Below are positions 1 to 4,897 of a DNA stretch of 7,044 nt, piece by piece. The notes under the pieces are model-generated. The model had not been told where the DNA came from. It was given only the letters and a program-made list of their open reading frames with translations, and made no database searches. The stretch comes from Opitutaceae bacterium (lineage in GTDB: Bacteria > Verrucomicrobiota > Verrucomicrobiia > Opitutales > Opitutaceae): the NCBI GenBank assembly GCA_005787865.1, contig SXZN01000072.1:1-7044 (forward strand), given 5' to 3'. A program made the translations under genes and the position numbers. Every line of letters begins with the position of its first letter. Position 1 is the first letter of the stretch.

Positions 1-96
1 AAAAACCAAACGGCGCCCGAGACTATTCGCCTCGCTTGGGCCAAATGCACGGCGGCAAGTGTCGTCGATGGTGGCTTGAAGTTGGTCCAGCCTTAA
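1..96 (+). CDS. C-terminal tail of an unrecognised upstream gene (partial, 5' end outside window)
   Basis: Reading from base 1 in frame 1 there is an open frame of 31 codons ending in TAA at 94-96. The encoded tail ends Ser-Val-Val-Asp-Gly-Gly-Leu-Lys-Leu-Val-Gln-Pro, which looks like ordinary soluble protein. I do not recognise the family from so short a piece. It lies 27 bases before the murJ start on the same strand, with no terminator hairpin between, so the two may be co-transcribed. An open run of 31 codons in GC-rich DNA can occur by chance. The case for a real gene is its position directly before murJ, its strand, and the absence of any other explanation for this DNA. Confidence 0.5.
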   Translation, partial: KNQTAPETIRLAWAKCTAASVVDGGLKLVQP

Positions 97-123
97 GGTG
101 GCGCGCGTTTTTTTGCCCGCGCT

Positions 124-1707
124 GTGTCGAAGCACTTAAAAAACATCAGCGTCATCGCCGCGGCCACCGTGGTGTCGCGGGTGTTGGGCTTAGGGCGAGA
201 AATGATGATTGCGGCGGTGTTCGGTACGAGCGCGCTGAGCTCAGCCTTTGTTGCAGCTTTTACCTTACCCAATCTTTTCCGTCGCTTGCTGGGGGAGGGG
301 GCGCTGACGGCGGCATTTGTGCCGACCTTAAGCCAAGAATTGGAGCAGGCCCAGCGGGCTGGGGCTTTCGCTCTCGTCAGTAAGGTGACGAGTTGGCTGT
401 TAGTGGTGACGGCGGGCGTGGTGGCCTTGGCGATGCTGGGATTGGCCAACGCTGGTTTATTTTTGCGGCTGCTGGGTCCGCTCGGGTTGTCCTCAGCAAC
501 GGCGCAGCGTTTATTGTTAGGCGCTGATCTCGCGGTTTTTTTATTCCCCTACTTGGTGCTGGTTTGTCTCGCGGCCGCCTTCAGCGCCGCTTGTCAGGTG
601 CTGGGGCGATTTACGGAGCCGGCGCTTTCCCCGATTTGGTTGAATCTGGCGATCATGGGTGCGCTAGGTTTGGGGGGCTGGTGGGCGTGGGGCGATGCGG
701 CGCGAATCAATTTACTCTGCGGTGGGGTGCTGGTCGGGGGATTTTTTCAAATGGCGGTGCCCGCTTTAGTTCTTTGGCAAGAGGGCTGGCGCCCCCGTTT
801 TGATTTGCGGCCAGATGATCGCGTGCGGGCGATTGGGCGGTTGATGGGGCCGACGGTAATCGGCTCCGCCATTTATCTGATCAATATTTCAGTTTCCCGC
901 TTCATCGGGCTGTCCCTCAATGATCAGGCGGCCGCGGTGCTTAATTGGGCAACGCGAGTCATGGAGTTGCCCATTGGGGTATTTACGGCGGCGATTACGA
1001 CCGTGATTTTTCCTCTGATTGCCCGCCATGCGGCGCGCGCTGACTGGGATAAATTAGGGGAGGATTATCACAAAGGCCTGCGATTGGTATTGGTCCTAAA
1101 CGTGCCGGCGGCCATTGGGCTCGCCTTGTTGAGCCAGCCGATCGTGCGATTACTATTTCAGCGGGGGGCTTTTCAGGCGAGCGATACGGCTTTGATGGCG
1201 CCGATTCTGGCGGTGTATGCGCTCGGTTTGCCGTTTTTAGCTTTCACCACCGTGACGCTGCGGGGCTTTTATGCCTTGCAGGATATGGCCACGCCCGTGC
1301 GCGCGGCCTTATTGAGTTTTGTCGTTAATGTTATTTTGAGTATCGCGCTCATGACGTGGTTTTCAACGGTGGGACTGGCGCTGGCCAGCACCTTGGCGGT
1401 CGTGGCGCAGGCGTGGTTTTTGCAATCTCGGCTTACGCGCAAGCTGGCGGGGTTGGGGTTTGCGCCCTTGCTGCCTAATTTAGTTAAAGTTGCGATCGCC
1501 AGTGCCTTGATGGGCGTCGTCGTGTGGGGCGGTCTGCGCGCGCTGGCGGCACTTGCGCTTTCGAACCAGCGTCACGATTGGCTGGTGGTGGGCGGTTTAA
1601 TTCCTGTCGCCGGGCTCGTTTACGGGGCGCTCCTTTGGCTGTTCAAAATCGAAGGTCGCGCTGAGCTCGCGGCGTTGTTGGGCAAGGTCAGAGCTAAATT
1701 TGTGTGA
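124..1707 (+). CDS. murJ: MurJ/MviN lipid II flippase, integral membrane protein
   Basis: MurJ moves the peptidoglycan precursor lipid II from the inner to the outer face of the cytoplasmic membrane and belongs to the MOP (MATE-like) superfamily. The 527-residue product matches the family's usual length and shows many hydrophobic segments, consistent with about 14 membrane helices. The N-terminal signature Val-Ser-Arg-Val-Leu-Gly-Leu-Gly-Arg lies at residues 17-25. Next come Leu-Pro-Asn-Leu-Phe-Arg-Arg at 48-54 and Gly-Glu-Gly-Ala at 57-60. Arg19, Arg25, Arg53 and Arg278 line up with the cavity arginines R18, R24, R52 and R270 of E. coli MurJ. The positions matching E. coli D39 and D269 are Ser40 and Thr277. 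The start is GTG at 124: from there the product aligns with the E. coli N-terminus with an offset of one residue, and the next Met is too far into the conserved motif. No clear Shine-Dalgarno sequence precedes it. It probably forms a unit with the GNAT gene 65 bases downstream. Confidence 0.95.
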   Translation: MSKHLKNISVIAAATVVSRVLGLGREMMIAAVFGTSALSSAFVAAFTLPNLFRRLLGEGALTAAFVPTLSQELEQAQRAGAFALVSKVTSWLLVVTAGVVALAMLGLANAGLFLRLLGPLGLSSATAQRLLLGADLAVFLFPYLVLVCLAAAFSAACQVLGRFTEPALSPIWLNLAIMGALGLGGWWAWGDAARINLLCGGVLVGGFFQMAVPALVLWQEGWRPRFDLRPDDRVRAIGRLMGPTVIGSAIYLINISVSRFIGLSLNDQAAAVLNWATRVMELPIGVFTAAITTVIFPLIARHAARADWDKLGEDYHKGLRLVLVLNVPAAIGLALLSQPIVRLLFQRGAFQASDTALMAPILAVYALGLPFLAFTTVTLRGFYALQDMATPVRAALLSFVVNVILSIALMTWFSTVGLALASTLAVVAQAWFLQSRLTRKLAGLGFAPLLPNLVKVAIASALMGVVVWGGLRALAALALSNQRHDWLVVGGLIPVAGLVYGALLWLFKIEGRAELAALLGKVRAKFV

Positions 1708-1772
1708 GGACTGTTATGGCTGAGGAATGTCAGAAAATCAATTATGGGATCGGTTCATTTTAAATTATTTCT

Positions 1773-2048
1773 ATGCCTGAAATTTTGCACCACGTCGGGG
1801 CTCACCGCTATGCGGTAACCGTTGATGGTCATTTGGCCGTTTGTGACTACCTGCTCACGGACGGGCGGATGATCTTCACCCATACTTTGGTTCCGCCTGA
1901 ACTCCGGGGGCAGGGTTGGGCGGAGCAACTCGTGCGCCGGGGATTGGCTGACGCCCGTGCGGCTGGTCGCCAAGTCGTGCCCGCCTGCTCTTACGTGGCA
2001 AAATTTATCGAAAGGAATGTAGAATTTCAGGATCTGTTAGCTGGCTAG
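1773..2048 (+). CDS. Small YjdJ-type GNAT-fold N-acetyltransferase
   Basis: This 91-residue protein is a single-domain, minimal GCN5-related acetyltransferase of the YjdJ/COG2388 type, a family of about 90-100 residues with poorly known substrates. Residues 36-50 carry the acetyl-CoA pyrophosphate-binding motif: Thr-His-Thr, then Val-Pro-Pro-Glu-Leu-Arg-Gly-Gln-Gly. The later family motif appears at 69-80 as Val-Pro-Ala-Cys-Ser-Tyr-Val-Ala-Lys-Phe-Ile. It is followed by Arg-Asn-Val-Glu-Phe-Gln-Asp-Leu, where His-Pro-Glu-Tyr is more usual. The start is the ATG at 1773, preceded by an AT-rich stretch (1757-1772) without a Shine-Dalgarno sequence. The protein is predicted to be cytoplasmic, with no signal or membrane segment. 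It follows murJ at 65 bases and converges with rpmB. The family assignment is firm; the substrate is unknown. Confidence 0.88.
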   Translation: MPEILHHVGAHRYAVTVDGHLAVCDYLLTDGRMIFTHTLVPPELRGQGWAEQLVRRGLADARAAGRQVVPACSYVAKFIERNVEFQDLLAG

Positions 2049-2092
2049 GATGGCGCGGATTGTCTCCCGGCAGTGGGCTGTGCGGTCAAGCG

Positions 2093-2114
2093 GTGCCCGG
2101 TTTTGAGCGGGCAC
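2093..2114. repeat. Perfect 7-bp inverted repeat beside the rpmB terminator
   Basis: GTGCCCG at 2093-2099 pairs with CGGGCAC at 2108-2114 across an 8-base loop. On the plus strand it follows the GNAT stop codon by 44 bases and is followed by seven A, not T, so it is not a canonical plus-strand intrinsic terminator. On the minus strand it lies just after the T-tract of the rpmB terminator, so it would form a second hairpin in any read-through transcript. It may block read-through or RNA decay from either side. Confidence 0.5.
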
Positions 2115-2144
2115 AAAAAAACCCGCAGCCGTGAGCCGCGGGTT
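2115..2144 (-). terminator. Intrinsic terminator of rpmB
   Basis: Read on the minus strand, AACCCGCGGC (2144-2135), a five-base loop and GCTGCGGGTT (2129-2120) form a 10-bp stem with one G-U wobble. The stem runs directly into a tract of seven T, whose complement is the A run at 2115-2121. It begins 16 bases after the rpmB stop codon. The GC-rich stem plus T-tract is the classical Rho-independent form. In the other direction the stem has no T-tract, so it serves the minus strand. Confidence 0.88.
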
Positions 2145-2160
2145 GAAGAGGTGACGGAGC

Positions 2161-2391
2161 TTAGGCCTTCTGCACGAGTCCGGCCTTGATGGCCTTGACT
2201 GAGACCCACATGCGTTTGGTGCCGCCATTGGGCAGCTTGACCTTGATCCATTGCAGATTGGGGCGAAACAGGCGCGTCGTCAGGCTAGTGACGTGGGTGC
2301 CGATGCCTCCGCTCTTCTTGGATTGGCCTTTACGGTTAATAATTCTGCCCTTGGTGGGGCGTCTGCCGGTGATTGCGCAAATTCGTGCCAT
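2161..2391 (-). CDS. rpmB: 50S ribosomal protein bL28
   Basis: This 76-residue basic protein is bL28 of the large ribosomal subunit. It opens Met-Ala-Arg-Ile-Cys-Ala-Ile-Thr-Gly-Arg-Arg-Pro, the family's N-terminal signature (Cys, then Thr-Gly-Lys/Arg-Arg-Pro). Residues 38-47 hold the Thr-x-Arg-x-Phe-Arg-Pro-Asn-Leu motif. Lys-Arg-Met-Trp-Val-Ser (59-64) and the Ile-Lys-x-Gly-Leu end match the C-terminal half. The frame stays open 20 codons further upstream, but the family alignment fixes the ATG at 2391. No Shine-Dalgarno sequence is visible before it. A single Cys is present, so the zinc-binding form is excluded. The segment at 21-36 (Lys-Gly-Gln-Ser-Lys-Lys through Gly-Ile-Gly-Thr) resembles the chlamydial version. 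The gene lies 86 bases after the methyltransferase on the same strand and ends at a strong terminator. Confidence 0.95.
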   Translation of the reverse strand: MARICAITGRRPTKGRIINRKGQSKKSGGIGTHVTSLTTRLFRPNLQWIKVKLPNGGTKRMWVSVKAIKAGLVQKA

Positions 2392-2410
2392 GGTGTTGCT
2401 TGAGTTAAAG

Positions 2411-2436
2411 GGTCGGAAGTAAAGGATCGTCCGACC
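2411..2436. repeat. 6-bp inverted repeat in the rpmB leader
   Basis: GGTCGG at 2411-2416 and CCGACC at 2431-2436 are perfect reverse complements around a 14-base loop, in the 86-base gap between the methyltransferase stop and the rpmB start. It could be a leader hairpin in the rpmB transcript or a weak end signal for the methyltransferase transcript, but there is no T-tract after it on the minus strand. At this stem length chance is a real possibility. Confidence 0.3.
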
Positions 2437-2445
2437 GCTTAGCAA
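2418..2445 (-). promoter_or_regulatory. Weak candidate sigma-70-like promoter for rpmB
   Basis: On the minus strand TTGCTA (complement of 2440-2445) and TTTACT (complement of 2418-2423) are separated by 16 bases. Each matches four of six positions of the -35 and -10 consensus. The -10 would lie about 27 bases before the rpmB ATG, leaving a short leader. It overlaps the inverted repeat at 2411-2436. The match is weak and rpmB could equally be read through from the methyltransferase gene. Confidence 0.2.
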
Positions 2446-2477
2446 GGGCAATTTTGGTTTTCGTCTCAGCCCCGGCC

Positions 2478-3464
2478 TTATTTACGTAAAGCATAAAGGG
2501 CCTGAAACTTCTGGCCCATATTGGCGGGGTGCATCAGCTGCATCAGCATGCGCTTTCGCGGACTGAAACTGCTCGTCTCGGTGGTGGTTATGTGAGCGAG
2601 CACCTTGGCGGCATGGGCCATGAAAAAACTTTCCTGGGAGTCGACGCGAGTTTCCCCGAAACCGGCGCGGACGAGGCCATCTTCGAGCCAATCCCAGCAA
2701 ATATGACAGGTGAGGTCTTGTTTGCCGGGCCGCGCGAGGAGGTCGTTGCCCATTTTTTGGCGGTGGTAGGTGCGGCCGGTGCCGCTGGGGAGGTGTTCCG
2801 CGAGCTCGGGCCAGAATTTCCCGTAATCGAAGGCGATGAATAGCCCCTTCCAGTCGGGTCCAATGATGCGATCGAGGATGGGGATCGTGCGCAGGGGCAT
2901 ATCGATGTGGTAATTTTCCTCCGATTGCTTGGGGAGCCGGTCGGTATGGGCCGCTAGTTCAGGAGTTAATTCCGACAATTCCACTTCCCGCAAAGTGCGG
3001 CCGGCCAAGGCCACGCCGAGTTCGCGCCAGCGTCCTTGGCGCCAGACGACTCGGTGAAAGGGCTGGGCATCGAAGAGTTCGTTGGAAAAAACCACCGCGT
3101 TGGGCGGGAGGACAAAGGGCTGGCCGAGGGAAATGATCTGATAACTGCCAAAGGGGTGGGCGAGGTTCCGTAAAATGCCGCCGCCGGGTTCGGCGCCGAT
3201 CTCGACAAACACAAAATCCGCCGGCTGGGCGGGGGCCAGCAGCTTAACGACCGCGGCGATCACGAGCTCGCCAAAGACCGGACTAAAGGTTGTGGAGGTG
3301 AAGAAATCTGCTTTGTCATCACGGCCGACGCGCTTGAAGTTACGGGTGTAATAGCCCGCGGTCGGGTGATACATGGCCAGCTCCATAAAGCGGGCAAAAG
3401 ACACGCCAGTGGCCGCCGTTGGCTCTGTAGCGAGGATTTCAAAAAAGTCGGAGGAGGAACCCAT
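2478..3464 (-). CDS. SAM-dependent methyltransferase, MidA/NDUFAF7 family (DUF185, COG1565)
   Basis: From the ATG at 3464 the product is 328 residues, close to the family's usual 340-390. Family landmarks occur in order. Phe-Met-Glu-Leu-Ala-Met-Tyr-His-Pro with Gly-Tyr-Tyr lies at 26-39. Asp-Phe-Phe-Thr-Ser with Ser-Pro-Val-Phe-Gly is at 53-65. The SAM-site segment Val-Glu-Ile-Gly-Ala is at 87-91. Ser-Asn-Glu-Leu-Phe-Asp-Ala at 127-133, Phe-Asp-Tyr-Gly at 212-215, Gly-Thr-Gly-Arg-Thr-Tyr at 228-233 and a His-Pro-x-x-Met-Gly-x-x-Phe end at 312-320 complete the set. Mitochondrial NDUFAF7 methylates an arginine of a complex I subunit; the bacterial substrate is not established. It is predicted to be cytoplasmic. 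In-frame codons extend to a TTG at 3506 and an ATG at 3500. I prefer 3464 because the upstream residues do not resemble the family and Met-Gly-Ser-Ser sits close to the conserved region. No start has a Shine-Dalgarno sequence. The gene is followed by rpmB and divergent from the S41 gene. Confidence 0.88.
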   Translation of the reverse strand: MGSSSDFFEILATEPTAATGVSFARFMELAMYHPTAGYYTRNFKRVGRDDKADFFTSTTFSPVFGELVIAAVVKLLAPAQPADFVFVEIGAEPGGGILRNLAHPFGSYQIISLGQPFVLPPNAVVFSNELFDAQPFHRVVWRQGRWRELGVALAGRTLREVELSELTPELAAHTDRLPKQSEENYHIDMPLRTIPILDRIIGPDWKGLFIAFDYGKFWPELAEHLPSGTGRTYHRQKMGNDLLARPGKQDLTCHICWDWLEDGLVRAGFGETRVDSQESFFMAHAAKVLAHITTTETSSFSPRKRMLMQLMHPANMGQKFQALYALRK

Positions 3465-3483
3465 TTGCCAATACAGGCAAATG
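3462..3483. repeat. Perfect 8-bp inverted repeat covering the methyltransferase start codon
   Basis: CATTTGCC at 3462-3469 and GGCAAATG at 3476-3483 are exact reverse complements around a six-base loop. On the minus strand the ATG that begins the methyltransferase (3464) is the last three bases of the hairpin, so in RNA the start codon would be paired. It could be an operator for a dimeric regulator in the divergent intergenic region, an RNA structure limiting translation, or chance. If the true start is at 3500 or 3506, the repeat lies inside the coding region. Confidence 0.45.
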
Positions 3484-3562
3484 TGCCCACTGAAAGCCAT
3501 GACCAAACTATTTTTCGCGCAATTGCCGTCTGGGGCTAAGCCCTGACCCGCCGGCCGCTGTT

Positions 3563-4822
3563 ATGTTTAATTGTCTATTATTCCTCGGGGCAGCGGTTCT
3601 GGCCAGTTATGGCCTCGGCCAATACGTGGCACACTCCGGGGCGCCCAGTTGGTGGCCGGACCGTACGCGGGACCAAAGCGTGCGCTATTATCGGGAGGTG
3701 ATGCAATTAGTGCAGAAAGGTTACGTCGGGGAGGTGCCTGCCGACTACGCGGAGCTCACCCGGGCAGCCCTTGAGGGCATGGTCAAGACCCTCGACCCGC
3801 ATTCGCAATTTCTGCGGGCCGATGCTTTTCAGGAAACCGAGGATGAGTTAACGAATGCATTTGGCGGGGTGGGCATTCAGGTGGAACAGCGGGATGGGCA
3901 AATCGTCATTGTCACACCCATTGCCGGCACGCCGGCTGAACGCGCGGGGATGTGGCGCGGGGATCGCATCCTGCAAATTAATGGGGCCGTCTTAAAAAAT
4001 CCGACGGTGGATAAAATTATCAAGCTGGTGCGCGGTGCCCCCGAAACCGAAGTGGCCCTGACCGTTTTTCGCCCCAGCCAAAATCGCAGTCTGGAATTTA
4101 AGCTCAAGCGGGAGCGTATTCAGCTCAATAGCGTGCGCAACGCCGCCCATCACGCCGGCGGGATTGGCTATCTAGCGATTACGCAATTTAGCGAACGCAC
4201 CGGCGATGAATTCAAGGCGGCGTTGACGGGCCTCGAGGCTACGGGGATACGGGCTTTGGTGATCGACCTACGCAATAATCCCGGCGGCTTGCTCGATGCG
4301 GCCATTGCCGTCTGCAACGAGTTTTTTGAACGCGATGAGCTCATCGTTTATACGCAAGGGCGCACGCCGGAGTCGCGGGAGAATTTTAAAGCGGATGGTC
4401 GGCACGTGCGCCGAACTTACCCCATGGCGATTCTCGTCAACGGCGACACGGCCAGCGCCGCGGAGATTGTCGCGGGGGCCATGAAAGATACGCGGCGAGC
4501 GTTCATCGTGGGCGAGAAAACCTTTGGCAAGGGTTCCGTCCAAAGCGTGATGCCGTTGCGCCAGGGCGAAGGGTTGCGGCTGACGACGGCGCGTTATTAT
4601 ACGCCGAGTGGCATTACTATTCATGAGCGCGGCATCACCCCGCAGGTGGAACTGGAAATTTCCGCGGAAGACGAAGCCAAGTTGCGCGTGCAACAAACGC
4701 GACTTGATCTGACGGCGGACGCGGAATTTCAGGAGCGGTGGGGCTTTGCGCGCATCGAGGATTGGCAGCTCAACGCGGCGGAGGAAGTGCTGGCGGGGGT
4801 GCTCGTGGCTCAGAAAAAATGA
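3563..4822 (+). CDS. S41-family carboxy-terminal processing protease (CtpA/Prc type) with PDZ domain
   Basis: This 419-residue protein is a serine protease of the tail-specific (C-terminal processing) group, which trims or degrades envelope proteins outside the cytoplasmic membrane. Residues 3-19 are hydrophobic and likely serve as an export signal or membrane anchor, though few positive charges precede them. A helical segment (about 36-90) contains Thr-Leu-Asp-Pro-His-Ser, the family's usual lead-in. A PDZ domain spans about 97-172, with Gly-Gly-Val-Gly-Ile and later Gly-Thr-Pro-Ala-Glu-Arg-Ala-Gly. The peptidase core follows: Asp-Leu-Arg-Asn-Asn-Pro-Gly-Gly at 235-242, Ser298 in Thr-Ala-Ser-Ala-Ala-Glu, and Lys323 in Thr-Phe-Gly-Lys-Gly. 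Ser and Lys are 25 residues apart as in E. coli Prc, and Gln327 follows Lys by four as in plant CtpA, so the Ser-Lys dyad is intact. The ATG at 3563 lacks a Shine-Dalgarno sequence. tsaD follows 75 bases downstream. Confidence 0.95.
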   Translation: MFNCLLFLGAAVLASYGLGQYVAHSGAPSWWPDRTRDQSVRYYREVMQLVQKGYVGEVPADYAELTRAALEGMVKTLDPHSQFLRADAFQETEDELTNAFGGVGIQVEQRDGQIVIVTPIAGTPAERAGMWRGDRILQINGAVLKNPTVDKIIKLVRGAPETEVALTVFRPSQNRSLEFKLKRERIQLNSVRNAAHHAGGIGYLAITQFSERTGDEFKAALTGLEATGIRALVIDLRNNPGGLLDAAIAVCNEFFERDELIVYTQGRTPESRENFKADGRHVRRTYPMAILVNGDTASAAEIVAGAMKDTRRAFIVGEKTFGKGSVQSVMPLRQGEGLRLTTARYYTPSGITIHERGITPQVELEISAEDEAKLRVQQTRLDLTADAEFQERWGFARIEDWQLNAAEEVLAGVLVAQKK

Positions 4823-4897
4823 TCAGCTTGCCTCTCATTCTGCCGCGGAGCGAGCTTGCGCGCCGCGCCTCGTCTCCACCACATTGACAACTCATCG

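Noticed and set aside
108..114. Run of seven T before murJ as a terminator for the upstream gene
   Set aside because: No stable GC-rich stem precedes it; only a short self-complementary GCGCGC is there.
36..383. Plus-strand frame of 115 codons overlapping the start of murJ
   Set aside because: It runs through murJ in another frame, gives a Gly/Arg/Cys-rich product without a recognisable domain, and conflicts with the well-supported murJ frame.
93..449. Minus-strand frame of 118 codons opposite the murJ start
   Set aside because: It lies almost wholly within murJ, whose motifs are clear, and its low-complexity Ala/Thr/Lys-rich product is typical of an antisense shadow of GC-rich coding DNA.
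2392..2451. Upstream in-frame extension of rpmB by 20 codons
   Set aside because: The extra residues do not resemble any bL28 N-terminus, while Met-Ala-Arg-Ile-Cys at 2391 matches the family start exactly.
4268..4696. Minus-strand frame of 142 codons inside the S41 gene
   Set aside because: It is fully antisense to the catalytic core of the protease; its Arg/His-rich product has no family features.
4856..4897. Upstream TTG start of tsaD
   Set aside because: TsaD proteins begin directly with the Leu-Glu-Ser-Ser-Cys-Asp-Glu strand; the 14 extra residues are not family-like.
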